Shown here: positions 51,969 to 61,365 of the stretch, piece after piece
How positions within the stretch are numbered: position 1 is the first letter of the stretch
How the letters are laid out: every line of letters begins with the position of its first letter
Assembly (NCBI GenBank): GCA_964352025.1
Contig: CAYGPZ010000001.1
Span: forward strand, 434,001-498,000
Length of the DNA stretch: 64,000 nt
Source of the DNA: Hirschia sp964352025
GTDB lineage: Bacteria > Pseudomonadota > Alphaproteobacteria > Caulobacterales > Hyphomonadaceae
Direction of reading: 5' to 3'
The notes under the pieces: model-generated
The model's database searches: none
Seen by the model: the letters and a program-made list of their open reading frames with translations, nothing else
What the model was told of the DNA's origin: nothing
Program-made: the position numbers and the translations under genes

Positions 51969-54026
51969 TTAGAAAGTGCTACTTAGAGAAAACTGGACGT
52001 AAGTGTCGTATTTGCGGTTTCTAAATTCGGTATAGTCCAAAGGGCTATCACGGCGGTCGACATAAAATTCCCGATATAAATTCCTGTCCTGATTGGCCAT
52101 ATTACGAAAACCAAGAGATGCTTTCATGCCAAACACGTCTTTATGGGTAATTGTAAATCCGACGAAGGGGTCATCCTGATTATATCGGCGGAACCTTAGA
52201 TCCAGGCGATTTCCGTAGGCGCGTCTCGCTATCTCATAATAGGTGGAGAGCGCCCAATCAGAATTGGGAATATCATATTGCAAAAGTAGTTCGATGTAGG
52301 ATTTGTGTTCGTCATCTATGCGCCGACCTTCTCCAGTGAGCGGGTCCTCTAGGTTAGAATAGAAAGACTCAAGCGTGTAATCGAGTTTCAGCCCATCAAT
52401 GTTTAAAGGTTTGAAGTTAAATGTACCGGACCATATCGCACTTAGGCGACGTGTAGGTGTATCGAGATTTCCGGGCGCTTCATTTCCTGCACCGAGTGGA
52501 ATTTGCAGGATGAAATCTTCAATTTCCTCTCCTGCAAGTTCAAGTGTCGTAGAGCCCCATGGACCAAACTGTTTTGTTGTTTCCAATGCCAAACGCCATC
52601 TTTGGTCTGGGACCAGATCTGTGTTTGTGCCGTTGTCCGATCCGTCGATTAAGTCTCGCGTCGCAAGAAAATCTCCAAAATTAAGCTGACCGACCAAGCG
52701 TTCCAATTTAGCAGTGAAGTTAAGGTCGGGTGAGTACGCGTAACTAAGGGATGCAAACCCTTTGGGGCGGATAAACTCGCGGACGGCTTCACCGGTTCCG
52801 GCTTGAGAAATTTCTGAAAACTCAGCTCCTAGAGATGTTTGTAAATCGAGTTTGGAGGATAGGGGGCGGCCGTGGGTGAAATTCACTTCCGCACGTTTTT
52901 CTTCCACGAGATCGTAATTTATTGAGCCTTCATTTAGCGCAAAATCTCGCGTGCCGGCAATTTGAGAAAACTCTACACTATCTTGTTCGAGCGAGTTAAA
53001 TGCCGTTTCCAATGAGAGTTGCCAGTTTTTGTCTGAACCCGTCACCCAAGAATATTCGCTGCGCAAAATAGTCTCTTTATGGAGTCTTTCCTTATGGTAT
53101 CTGGCACCATTTTCGAACTGATTATTTGGAAGCGCTATGCTAAATTGATTGTAGTGAGGAAAATCCAAAATATTGTACAAACCAATGAGTTTGAGGCGGC
53201 CATCGCCAAGGTCAAATTCATAGTCTGCATTGATATCGACTTCCCAATTTTGTCCGCTTTCGTCGAAGATATGGAACTCGCTCGGGAAACGATCGTCCAG
53301 CCCAAATCCTTGGCGGTCTGAATATTCAGTAATATGCCAGTCAAGTGTTTCATATTTGAGGTTGAGGTTACCAATAGAGCCCGCGGGGCTTTCATACCCA
53401 ATGCGGGTGGAGATGGATGGACGTTCTCGATCAAAATTAATATGTTCATTGCGTTTTTGAAGCAGGTCTCCATTTGCATTTCGAACAAATTCTGGACCAC
53501 GGGCCGTGATACGGCGCGGTAAACTCTTAAAATTGACTGTATAATCAAATGGACCTGTTTCTCCTGATGCGGATATTTCACCATTTGACCACCAAGGTTC
53601 TCTGTGACTTCTAAAAACAGGTGTCCAGCGCCACTTTCCGGAAAATCCAGTGACATTCGTTTCTACATTGGCAATTTCCCCTGATAGGCCGGGAATATTG
53701 AATTCGGATGCATCTTGAATGGTTATCTGAACTACATTTTCGGGAGAAATCTGACGCAGAATATCCCGCAGGCTCGATGATTTTGTTGAAACACGTTTGC
53801 CATTGATCAGGACATTTCCGTTTGCCTGACCCAATCCACGTACATTTTCGCCTTGGGAAATAGTGAAGCCTGAAACATTTCTTAGCATGTCCAATGCTGA
53901 GGTCGGTGCAAACTGCTGAAAGTCTTCCAATTTATAAACTGTTTTAGACGATGTATCTGACGCATATGCAGCAGGGAGGGATAGGCAGATTACAGCAAGA
54001 CTTAGCGACCTGAGATATTTTGACAT
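51969..54026 (-). CDS. TonB-dependent outer membrane receptor
   Basis: This 685-residue outer membrane protein has a signal peptide (cleaved near AAYA), an N-terminal plug domain (about residues 30-150; TSALDMLRNVSGFTIS, then the VRGLGQANGNVLINGKR strand), and a 22-strand-type beta barrel ending in a terminal Phe (QFSLSSTF). The plug shows the usual RG-G/NVLINGKRV set. The substrate cannot be told. The start is the ATG at 54026; the open frame upstream overlaps the promoter. An inverted repeat in its promoter may bind a repressor. Confidence 0.87.
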   Translation of the reverse strand: MSKYLRSLSLAVICLSLPAAYASDTSSKTVYKLEDFQQFAPTSALDMLRNVSGFTISQGENVRGLGQANGNVLINGKRVSTKSSSLRDILRQISPENVVQITIQDASEFNIPGLSGEIANVETNVTGFSGKWRWTPVFRSHREPWWSNGEISASGETGPFDYTVNFKSLPRRITARGPEFVRNANGDLLQKRNEHINFDRERPSISTRIGYESPAGSIGNLNLKYETLDWHITEYSDRQGFGLDDRFPSEFHIFDESGQNWEVDINADYEFDLGDGRLKLIGLYNILDFPHYNQFSIALPNNQFENGARYHKERLHKETILRSEYSWVTGSDKNWQLSLETAFNSLEQDSVEFSQIAGTRDFALNEGSINYDLVEEKRAEVNFTHGRPLSSKLDLQTSLGAEFSEISQAGTGEAVREFIRPKGFASLSYAYSPDLNFTAKLERLVGQLNFGDFLATRDLIDGSDNGTNTDLVPDQRWRLALETTKQFGPWGSTTLELAGEEIEDFILQIPLGAGNEAPGNLDTPTRRLSAIWSGTFNFKPLNIDGLKLDYTLESFYSNLEDPLTGEGRRIDDEHKSYIELLLQYDIPNSDWALSTYYEIARRAYGNRLDLRFRRYNQDDPFVGFTITHKDVFGMKASLGFRNMANQDRNLYREFYVDRRDSPLDYTEFRNRKYDTYVQFSLSSTF

Positions 54027-54081
54027 TCTATTTTCCACGCTATTACAAATTAGGCGAGTATGATTTATTAGTAATGATTGT

Positions 54082-54107
54082 GTTACACTTGTAACTGTAA
54101 ATGTCAA
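54082..54107 (-). promoter_or_regulatory. Promoter and operator of the TonB receptor gene
   Basis: On the minus strand a -35 TTGACA (54102-54107) is followed by an inverted repeat GTTAC-4 bases-GTAAC (54082-54095) at the -10 position. A repressor binding the repeat would occlude the promoter. The regulator is not encoded next door. Confidence 0.5.
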
Positions 54108-54110
54108 CAA

Positions 54111-54456
54111 TATAGATTTTCAAATTCTTCGAGCGGGAATTCGAGTGTGAAAAAATGGAGTTTGGGAGAGAAAGTCTTCTTTAAAAAAACGATGTGCTAC
54201 AGGGTAAACATTAAGTGCTCTCCAGTCTTTGTTTACACAAATTCATGTTTAAGAAGTCGTTGCGGACGTAAATCGAATTTCTAAGCCAAGTTTAATGTAT
54301 AAATTGGAGATAAAGATAATTGCCTAACAATATGATTTTTAATCAATATTTTGTTTATTTACTGATTACATAAAAATTAGATCAAATTTTATGCTTTTCA
54401 GCGCAAGATTGTTTAACCTTCACAGTTCAAAATCGTTGACTTGAGGAGTTTTATTG
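54111..54456. other. AT-rich intergenic region between the TonB receptor and ddl
   Basis: No gene is seen in this 346-base region. The left end holds the receptor promoter. The rest is strongly AT-rich without clear repeats and must contain the promoter for ddl-ftsQ-ftsA, but no good -35/-10 pair could be fixed. Confidence 0.5.
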
Positions 54457-55365
54457 ATGAAGCGCGTAGCAGTCATAATGGGTGGATGGTCGTCGGAAAG
54501 AGAAGTTTCTCTTTCGTCCGGCCGTGGTATGGCCCAAGCAGCCCGTGAAGAGGGCTTTGACGTTATTGAAATCGACGTGACGCGCGACCTGTCAAAACAA
54601 TTGCAGGATGCCAAGCCTGATATTGTACTTAACGCACTCCATGGTCCTTATGGTGAAGATGGCTGCGTTCAAGGTTTGCTGGAAATCCTCGAAATTCCGT
54701 ATTCTCATTCTGGTGTTTTGGCGTCTGCGCTAGCTATGGATAAAGCCAAATCTCGCGGCGTTTATGAACGCGTTGGATTGCTTGTCGCCGAAGGTGGTGT
54801 TTACGCAAAAGAAGATGTCGCCGCTGAGCATGTGATGGAACCACCCTATGTGGTGAAGCCGATCGCTGAGGGTTCTTCTTTTGGTGTGCTTATTGTTCAA
54901 GAGGGGGCTAAGCGACCTCCTGCAGAACTGTTGGACCCTAAATGGGGGTTTGGTGAATCTGTATTGGTCGAGCAGTTCATTCCCGGACGCGAATTGACTG
55001 TGTCTGTTATGGGCGATGACGGGCTTGGCGTAACAGAAATTACGACTTTAAGAGATTATTACGATTACTCAGCCAAATATGAGGCTGGAGGGTCAAAACA
55101 TGTCATTCCGGCTGAAATACCAGAGGAAGTGACGCAAGCTGCGCTCGAAGCCGCGCTTGTTGCTCATAATGCTCTTGGATGCCGCGGCGTGTCACGTTCA
55201 GACTTTCGTTACGATGATGATGCACAAAGACTAGTAATATTAGAGACAAATACCCAGCCGGGCATGACCCCGACATCACTTGTTCCAGAACAGGCGGCGT
55301 ATAAGGGGATCAGTTACGAAAAGCTGGTTCGTTGGATGATAGAGGACGCTTCATGTCACAGGTGA
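54457..55365 (+). CDS. ddl: D-alanine-D-alanine ligase
   Basis: This 302-residue ATP-grasp ligase makes the D-Ala-D-Ala dipeptide used by MurF. Visible are VAVIMGGWSSEREVSLSSG, VLNALHGPYGEDG, the PYVVKPIAEGSSFGV loop, VLVEQFIPGRELTV, and LETNTQPGMTPTSLVPEQA at the end of the ATP-grasp domain. The start is the ATG at 54457 (TTG one codon earlier is in frame). It overlaps ftsQ by 13 bases. Confidence 0.96.
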   Translation: MKRVAVIMGGWSSEREVSLSSGRGMAQAAREEGFDVIEIDVTRDLSKQLQDAKPDIVLNALHGPYGEDGCVQGLLEILEIPYSHSGVLASALAMDKAKSRGVYERVGLLVAEGGVYAKEDVAAEHVMEPPYVVKPIAEGSSFGVLIVQEGAKRPPAELLDPKWGFGESVLVEQFIPGRELTVSVMGDDGLGVTEITTLRDYYDYSAKYEAGGSKHVIPAEIPEEVTQAALEAALVAHNALGCRGVSRSDFRYDDDAQRLVILETNTQPGMTPTSLVPEQAAYKGISYEKLVRWMIEDASCHR

Positions 55366-56234
55366 GAAGCAAGGCGCAAAAAGGTAAAAAGCAAGCAAAA
55401 CCCCAAGAGGTTGTGCCCACCACTATTTTGTCCGAGCAATTGTCGACATATGCGTTTGGTACGGTAACAGCCGGTGCCGTCATGGTTGCTGTTGCTGCTT
55501 GGATGGGCGGCTCGCTCGCATCGATTGATGAACGTATTCAAGACAGTCTAGATGCAACGGCCAAGTCAGCTGGCTTTACTGTCACAAAAGTTTCTATTGA
55601 AGGTCTCGACCCAAGAACAAAAGCCGATGTGCTGAATGTTGTTGGTATTGAGCTTGATTCAAACATGTTCCGCGCTGATCCGTTCGAGATTAAAGAACGT
55701 ATTGAAGGTGCTGTGGACAATGTGTCTGAAGTGCGTGTGCTTCGCCAGTGGCCGGGGGATATCTGGATATTAGCTGAAAACCGTCGCCCACTTGCGCTGT
55801 GGCAGACGGATGGCGAGTGGAAAGTCATTGATCAGGTTGGCAAGCCGATGGAAGGTGAAGATCCAACCCAGTATGTTGATCTGCCGCGCGTTGTTGGACC
55901 CGCCGCAGGATATGCAGCGCCAGAACTTTTAGAGCACTTGGAATTACACCCGCAAATCTCTGAAAACCTTGAGGTCGCGATGCGAGTTGGTGGACGTCGT
56001 TGGGATTTGCGTCTGGATACAGGGCTTGAAATTGCCTTGCCAGAAGATGCACAAGTTGATGCTGCTCTACTTGCGGTTTATAATTTGGATGATGCAACCG
56101 GTGTGTTAGCAGAAGATTCAGAAGTTTCCCGTATTGATGCACGTGACCCTGAACGTTTCGCCGTTGGATTAGGTGAAGCAAGGGCAGCTTACGAGCAAAG
56201 TTCATCAATTCAAGATAAGTCCGGGGGGGCTTAA
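55353..56234 (+). CDS. ftsQ: Cell division protein FtsQ
   Basis: This 293-residue protein has a basic cytoplasmic N-terminus, one membrane segment (about residues 36-56), a POTRA domain (GFTVTKVSIEGLDPRTKADVLNVVG) and the FtsQ beta domain with VRVLRQWPGDIWILAENRRPLALWQ (residues 127-151). It bridges FtsA/FtsZ and the FtsBL complex. ATG 55353, with GAGGA eight bases before, is preferred over the TTG at 55332. Confidence 0.92.
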   Translation: MSQVRSKAQKGKKQAKPQEVVPTTILSEQLSTYAFGTVTAGAVMVAVAAWMGGSLASIDERIQDSLDATAKSAGFTVTKVSIEGLDPRTKADVLNVVGIELDSNMFRADPFEIKERIEGAVDNVSEVRVLRQWPGDIWILAENRRPLALWQTDGEWKVIDQVGKPMEGEDPTQYVDLPRVVGPAAGYAAPELLEHLELHPQISENLEVAMRVGGRRWDLRLDTGLEIALPEDAQVDAALLAVYNLDDATGVLAEDSEVSRIDARDPERFAVGLGEARAAYEQSSSIQDKSGGA

Positions 56235-56238
56235 TTAC

Positions 56239-57534
56239 ATGTCATCTTTGGCGAGTCGTATTAAGATGCGAGATAAGCTTGCGGGCAAAGCCCCGTACTT
56301 AGCTGCGCTTGATATTGGGACGTCGAAAGTTGCGTGTCTGATTTCAAAAAATTCTGAAGGCAGTAAAAGTGTCCATGTCGTAGGTGCGGGACATCAGGCG
56401 TCTCGCGGCGTGAAAAACGGTGCTGTGACTGATATGGATGCGCTCGAGCGCTCTATCCGCGTGGCTGTTGAGCAGGCTGAGCGCGCTGCCGACACGCGTA
56501 TCTCTGATATCGTTCTGGGTGTTTCGGGGCCAAACCTGAAAAGTAATTACCTAGAAGGTGGCGTTAATGTCGGTAATCGTGAGATTACACAAATGCATGT
56601 GCGCGATGCGATAAACTCTGCGCTTGCGACATTTCAAGCGCCGGATCGTCAGATTTTACATGCAACACCACTTGGTTTTGGCCTTGATGGAGCAGGCGGC
56701 GTAAAAGATCCACGCGGTATGATCGCGACGCGATTGACTGTCACCATGTTGGTCGTATCTGGACCTGCTGCACCTCTAAAAAATATTGCACAATGTGTAA
56801 CGCGTGCACATTTAAACCCGATCTCAATTGTTGCATCTCCTTATGCGGCAGGTTTGTCCGTTTTGGTTGAGGATGAAATAGATCAGGGTGCAACTGTCAT
56901 TGATATGGGCGGCGGGGTAACCAGTGCTGCGTGTTTCTATGAAGGTAATTTGATCTATCTAGACAGTGTACCTGTTGGCGGCGCGCGTGCTTCATCCGAT
57001 CTTGCGCAAGGGTTGGGAACAACATTTGCTGCTGCGGAACGATTAAAAACGCTTCACGGAGCGGTCGCTCTGACTCAGGTGCAGGCATTTGATGTTGTGG
57101 ACGCACCTCGTCTTGGAGAAGATGGTCGATTGGAAGCCGGCACGACATCGAAAGCTGAGCTGACTAACATGTTGCGTCCGCGCTTTGAAGAAATGCTGGA
57201 AATGCTGGAGAAACGCCTGTCAAAGGCATCCGCACAGTATCGTCCATTGCCGAGACGTATCGTACTAACTGGTGGAACTAGTCAATTGCCAGGTATGCGT
57301 GATGTGGCTGAAGAGGTGTTTCGCGCACCTGTAAGAATGGCGCGTCCTTCTCGCGTTTCAGGACTTGGTGAAACTTACCAAATACCTGCTTTTTCATCAG
57401 CGGCAGGCTTGTTGAAATGGGAAATGTCTGGCGGAGCAGGTGCTGTTGCGCCTCTACTAAGCAAGTCTCGGAATCCTGCAGCCGGTGGATCTATATTAAG
57501 TAAGGCAACGAGTTGGCTACGCGAAAATTTCTAG
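56239..57534 (+). CDS. ftsA: Cell division protein FtsA
   Basis: This 431-residue actin-like ATPase anchors FtsZ to the membrane. Visible are LAALDIGTSKVACLI, VLGVSGPNLKS, the 1C domain, VIDMGGGVTSAACFYEGN, the nucleotide motif VLTGGTSQLPGM, and a C-terminal amphipathic helix TSWLRENF, the membrane-binding tip. The ATG at 56239 leaves only four bases after ftsQ. It is the last gene before the ftsZ promoter region. Confidence 0.95.
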   Translation: MSSLASRIKMRDKLAGKAPYLAALDIGTSKVACLISKNSEGSKSVHVVGAGHQASRGVKNGAVTDMDALERSIRVAVEQAERAADTRISDIVLGVSGPNLKSNYLEGGVNVGNREITQMHVRDAINSALATFQAPDRQILHATPLGFGLDGAGGVKDPRGMIATRLTVTMLVVSGPAAPLKNIAQCVTRAHLNPISIVASPYAAGLSVLVEDEIDQGATVIDMGGGVTSAACFYEGNLIYLDSVPVGGARASSDLAQGLGTTFAAAERLKTLHGAVALTQVQAFDVVDAPRLGEDGRLEAGTTSKAELTNMLRPRFEEMLEMLEKRLSKASAQYRPLPRRIVLTGGTSQLPGMRDVAEEVFRAPVRMARPSRVSGLGETYQIPAFSSAAGLLKWEMSGGAGAVAPLLSKSRNPAAGGSILSKATSWLRENF

Positions 57535-57553
57535 TTTTCCGCTAATTTCGATG

Positions 57554-57637
57554 AATATTGCAGATAATACGCAGTGATCCATCTTGATTCTGTAAAAAAT
57601 ATTGCAGATTTACCGTATATAGTTAACTTGCACTTAG
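57554..57637 (+). promoter_or_regulatory. Promoter region of ftsZ with CtrA-type site, GANTC and a 12-base direct repeat
   Basis: Between ftsA and ftsZ (200 bases) lie three elements. AATATTGCAGAT occurs twice (57554-57565 and 57598-57609), 44 bases apart. A GATTC (GANTC, CcrM methylation site) lies at 57586-57590 between them. TTAA-CTTGCAC-TTAG at 57623-57637 matches the CtrA consensus TTAA-N7-TTAA with one change. In Caulobacter ftsZ is controlled by CtrA and methylation, so the same wiring is likely here. Confidence 0.65.
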
Positions 57638-57734
57638 GCATATTTGTCTACTTTCAAGAGTAATACCCCTTTTGGACAGTCGTCATTTATATGGTACGAT
57701 TTGTTCTGGCTATATTTTCACGAGGTGCGGCACG

Positions 57735-59150
57735 ATGCCGGTAGAGTTGAAACCACGTATAATCGTTTTTGGTGTTGGCGGCGCAGGCGGTAACGCTGTG
57801 AACAACATGATTGAATCCGAGCTGCAAGGCGTCGAGTTCATTGTTGCTAATACGGATAGTCAGGCTCTTTTACAGTCTCAGGCGGACCATAAAGTTCAGC
57901 TGGGAATGAAAACAACAGAAGGGTTGGGCGCAGGAGCCAAACCATCAGTTGGTGCTGAATCAGCTGAAGAATCTATTGAAGAAATCAAAAAGCAATTGGA
58001 AGGCGCGCACATGGCCTTCATCGCAGCAGGCATGGGAGGCGGTACCGGTACGGGAGCTGCACCTGTCATTGCGCGGGTTGCTAAAGAGATGGGCGTGTTG
58101 ACTGTTGGGGTGGTCACAAAGCCGTTTGATTTTGAAGGTAAGCGTCGCATGACAATAGCCGAAGAGGGCGTTGAAGAGCTTCGCAATTTTGTAGACACGC
58201 TGATTATTATTCCAAATCAGAACCTATTCCGCATTGCGAATGCGAATACGACATTTGCTGATGCTTTCACTATGGCGGATGAAGTTCTTTATGAAGGTGT
58301 CCGCGGTGTAACTGACCTTATGGTTATGCCAGGACTTATCAATCTTGATTTTGCTGATGTGCGGACTGTTATGTCCGGTATGGAAGCTGCGATGATGGGA
58401 ACGGGTGAGGCTGATGGCGATCACCGTGCTTTGAAAGCTGCTCAAGCTGCGATCGCAAATCCGTTGTTAGATGAAGTGTCAATGAAGGGTGCCAAAGGGG
58501 TGTTGATTAACATCACAGGTGGCTATGACATGACATTGTATGAAGTTGATGAAGCTGCGAATGAGGTACGCAAGGAAGTTGATCCTGACGCTCAAATCAT
58601 TCTTGGATCTACTTTCGATCACTCTCTTGATGGAAAAATAAGAGTATCTGTTGTTGCAACGGGTATTTCATATGAAGAATCCAGGGGAGCTACACCAGCG
58701 ACACAAAGACCTTTTGCACAGCCAGTAACTGTCGAAACTGAACCAACAGCTGCAGATGCTATTTCTGCTGCTTTAGATGCTGTGCCGGAAATTTCTGAAC
58801 CAGCTCCAGAAGAAGTGGCTTCTGCTGAAGAGGCTAGTGCTGAAACTACACCTGTTCAGGACGCTGAACCCGCTGTCGCTCCACCGATTATTAATCGTCG
58901 TCCAAGTGTGCAAGAAGATGACGGGGAAGATGCGCAGGCGCAACAGGATGCTGATCCAATTGTGTCTGAAGAAGAAGCGCAAGAAGAGGCTTCATCTAAA
59001 TCCGGCCGAGGTTCTTTGTTTGGCTGGGGTAAAGGTTCTGACCAGGAAGCTAAGCCTGAAGCGGAAGCAGAATCTGCTGAGAAGTCAGATGAATATGAAG
59101 AAGATGAATTAGAGATTCCTGCCTTTTTGAGGCGCTCGGCCAACAACTAG
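57735..59150 (+). CDS. ftsZ: Cell division protein FtsZ
   Basis: This 471-residue tubulin-like GTPase forms the division ring. The GTP loop is G101-G-G-T-G-T-G107; other visible parts are FGVGGAGGNAVNNMI and NVDTDFADVRTVMSG-type NLDFADV. A linker of about 120 residues rich in Glu, Ala and Pro follows (about 330-450), and the last residues ELEIPAFLRRSANN are the conserved tail that binds FtsA and ZapA-like partners. The start is the ATG at 57735 (the frame opens at 57672 in the promoter). Length is typical of alphaproteobacteria. Confidence 0.96.
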   Translation: MPVELKPRIIVFGVGGAGGNAVNNMIESELQGVEFIVANTDSQALLQSQADHKVQLGMKTTEGLGAGAKPSVGAESAEESIEEIKKQLEGAHMAFIAAGMGGGTGTGAAPVIARVAKEMGVLTVGVVTKPFDFEGKRRMTIAEEGVEELRNFVDTLIIIPNQNLFRIANANTTFADAFTMADEVLYEGVRGVTDLMVMPGLINLDFADVRTVMSGMEAAMMGTGEADGDHRALKAAQAAIANPLLDEVSMKGAKGVLINITGGYDMTLYEVDEAANEVRKEVDPDAQIILGSTFDHSLDGKIRVSVVATGISYEESRGATPATQRPFAQPVTVETEPTAADAISAALDAVPEISEPAPEEVASAEEASAETTPVQDAEPAVAPPIINRRPSVQEDDGEDAQAQQDADPIVSEEEAQEEASSKSGRGSLFGWGKGSDQEAKPEAEAESAEKSDEYEEDELEIPAFLRRSANN

Positions 59151-59193
59151 AAGTATTAACTTTCTGTTAATTTGTCGTATTGTTACAGTTATG

Positions 59194-59228
59194 AAACGCC
59201 CTTATGCATTGATATAAGGGCGTTTTTT
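59194..59228 (+). terminator. Intrinsic terminator after ftsZ
   Basis: AAACGCCCTTAT (59194-59205) and ATAAGGGCGTTT (59214-59225) form a 12-pair stem with an eight-base loop and a six-T run. It lies 44 bases after the ftsZ stop. Confidence 0.93.
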
Positions 59229-59364
59229 GTGTCTGATTGTCTGCTTTGCAACATCCCGAAACAATCCTTTAATTGAGTTTTTGGGGGATGAATTTACATA
59301 TTGTACTTAATAGAACAGCGCAGAGAGATCTGTGTCAGTAGAGTTAATCCTAGAGGGTTACAGT

Positions 59365-60315
59365 ATGGCGTATCAAAAAACTCTAGCAGGTCCTGCAGTA
59401 TGTGCGGGTGTAGGTTTACACACTGGGGAACGTGCAAGAATAGTTTTAAAGCCAGCTGATGTAGATACAGGCATTGTATTTGTCAGAACTGATATCACAG
59501 ATAAAGATAACACGATCCAAGCTATCGGAACCAATGTAACAACTGTTCAATTGGGAACCACGATTGCGAACAAAGCAGGCGTATCTGTTTCGACGGTCGA
59601 GCATTTATTAGCAGCGTGTGCTGGCCTCTGTATTGATAACCTGATTATCGAAATTGATGGTCCTGAAACACCGATTATGGACGGTTCATCCAGTCTATAT
59701 TGCCAATTGATGTTGCACGCCGGCATAAAAGAATTGTCAGCGCCACGTCGTCGTATGCGTATTTTAAAGCCGGTTGAGGTTGTTGAGGGCGATAAGTTTG
59801 CGCGTTTAATCCCATCGGATAAACCAAATGCTCCATTTGAGCTTCGTGTAAGAATTGAATTTGATAGTGCGGCTATCGGCGAGCAGAGTTTTGCTTTTCA
59901 GCTCACACGCGGTTCATTCGTGCGTGACCTTGCATTTGCACGGACGTTCGGATTTACGAGTGATTTTGAGAAATTGAAATCTATGGGTCTTGCGCGTGGT
60001 GCATCTATGGAAAATGCAGTGGCACTTGAAGGTGACAAAGTGTTGAACCCAGAAGGGCTTCACGTCGCTGATGAATTTGTACGTCACAAAATACTAGATG
60101 CCATTGGTGATATCTTCTTGGCAGGTGGTGCCATATCAGGTGTGTTTGAAGGTGACCGCCCAGGACACGCAATCAACAATAAACTCGTGCTCGCATTACT
60201 AGCTGACCCAACAAGCTGGGAATGGGTAGATGATGAGGTTGAAGTTTCGCAAACAGCGTCAATGTTTGTTCCAGGCATTGAAAAACTTAACGCTGAAATG
60301 GTTGCACCAGCTTAA
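59365..60315 (+). CDS. lpxC: UDP-3-O-acyl-N-acetylglucosamine deacetylase
   Basis: This 316-residue zinc enzyme performs the first committed step of lipid A synthesis. Visible are GPAVCAGVGLHTGERARIVLKPAD (residues 8-31), STVEHLLAACAGL with the first zinc His, EIDGPETPIMDGSS, and in the C-terminal part FVRHKILDAIGD with the second His and Asp ligands and RPGHAINN. The ATG at 59365 follows AGAGGG by ten bases. Own promoter after the ftsZ terminator is likely. Confidence 0.95.
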   Translation: MAYQKTLAGPAVCAGVGLHTGERARIVLKPADVDTGIVFVRTDITDKDNTIQAIGTNVTTVQLGTTIANKAGVSVSTVEHLLAACAGLCIDNLIIEIDGPETPIMDGSSSLYCQLMLHAGIKELSAPRRRMRILKPVEVVEGDKFARLIPSDKPNAPFELRVRIEFDSAAIGEQSFAFQLTRGSFVRDLAFARTFGFTSDFEKLKSMGLARGASMENAVALEGDKVLNPEGLHVADEFVRHKILDAIGDIFLAGGAISGVFEGDRPGHAINNKLVLALLADPTSWEWVDDEVEVSQTASMFVPGIEKLNAEMVAPA

Positions 60316-60504
60316 TTCGATTGGGCCGATAAGGCAGTAATGGCTGAAAAATAGACGTTTTCGCTTGCATTTACTGTAATTATTTAAAATATTATCGCCT
60401 TAATCGGGCTGTAAAAGCTAAACTTGCAGACTCTCTGCTGTCTAGGTGGTTGGCGTGCGCGTATCAGTGGGTTAGACAAGAGTGAAGAGTAATGGAGTTT
60501 ACTG

Positions 60505-61290
60505 ATGGCGAATAAAAGCAAATCACTTTTGCTACTGGCTGTTGGCGCGTCTGCGCTGATGTTGAGCAATTGTTCTTCATCTGGACGTAAAGCTGAATTG
60601 GCATATATCGAAAAGCCAGTTGAGCAATTGTATAATGAAGCTGCCCTCAGTGTAGACCGTCGTCAGTGGGCGAAGGCGACTCTGGAATTTCAGGAAGTGC
60701 AACGCCAGCACCCATATTCCGAATGGGCTGAACGTGCCATGCTTATGACAGCTTACGTTCAATATCGTTCAAAACAATATGAAGATGTTGTGGCAAGTGC
60801 CGGAGAGTATATCGCGCTTTACCCAAGTTCAGAAGGTGCACCATATGCTCACTATCTTATTGGTTTGACGCATTTTGATCAGATTACGGATGTTGGTCGT
60901 GATCAGGGTAGAACAGTGCTTGCCTTGCATGCATTGGAAGATGTTGTGCGTCGCTATCCAGCGTCCGAATATGCGCGCGATGCTGAGCTGAAGATCGACA
61001 TGGTCAGAGACCAGCTTGCTGGTAAAGAGATGGAGATTGGACGTTACTATCTAAAATCGTCTGAATATCTGGCTGCGATCAACCGGTTTAAACGAGTGAT
61101 CGACGAGTTTGAAACAACCACGCACACTGCTGAGGCTTTGCACAGACTTGTCGAAGCCTATATGTCAATTGGATTAGTTGGTCAGGCCCAAAAATCTGCT
61201 GCTGTTCTCGGGCATAACTATCCGATGAGCGATTGGTATGAAGACAGTTATAAGCTGTTGCAAAAGCATGGAAATACCTCTGTCGAGTAG
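60505..61290 (+). CDS. bamD: Outer membrane assembly lipoprotein BamD
   Basis: This 261-residue lipoprotein has lipobox MLSNC (residues 19-23) and five TPR-like repeats (about residues 35-250; LYNEAALSVDRRQWAKATLEFQEV and MLMTAYVQYRSKQYEDVVASAGEYI are two of them, quoted in parts). It is an essential part of the Bam complex, which inserts beta-barrel proteins. The position after lpxC and before recN is usual for alphaproteobacteria. A wide gap of 189 bases upstream likely holds its promoter. Confidence 0.93.
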   Translation: MANKSKSLLLLAVGASALMLSNCSSSGRKAELAYIEKPVEQLYNEAALSVDRRQWAKATLEFQEVQRQHPYSEWAERAMLMTAYVQYRSKQYEDVVASAGEYIALYPSSEGAPYAHYLIGLTHFDQITDVGRDQGRTVLALHALEDVVRRYPASEYARDAELKIDMVRDQLAGKEMEIGRYYLKSSEYLAAINRFKRVIDEFETTTHTAEALHRLVEAYMSIGLVGQAQKSAAVLGHNYPMSDWYEDSYKLLQKHGNTSVE

Positions 61291-61328
61291 GTCAATCTGT
61301 TAAAATAAAACAAAAGCGGAACATTTTT

Positions 61329-61343
61329 GTTTCTCTTTTGTTC
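61329..61343 (+). promoter_or_regulatory. LexA-type box upstream of recN
   Basis: GTTT-CTCTTTT-GTTC at 61329-61343 matches the alphaproteobacterial SOS box GTTC-N7-GTTC with one change, and lies 23 bases before the recN start. recN is under LexA in many alphaproteobacteria, so this is probably functional. A nearby GAAC at 61319-61322 may be part of an extended site. Confidence 0.6.
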
Positions 61344-61365
61344 TGTTTGTGCTATCCATATTCCT

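Noticed and set aside
60400..60414. TTAA-N7-GTAA before bamD as a CtrA site
   Set aside because: One mismatch in a degenerate AT-rich motif and no second site; expected by chance, and bamD is not a typical CtrA target.
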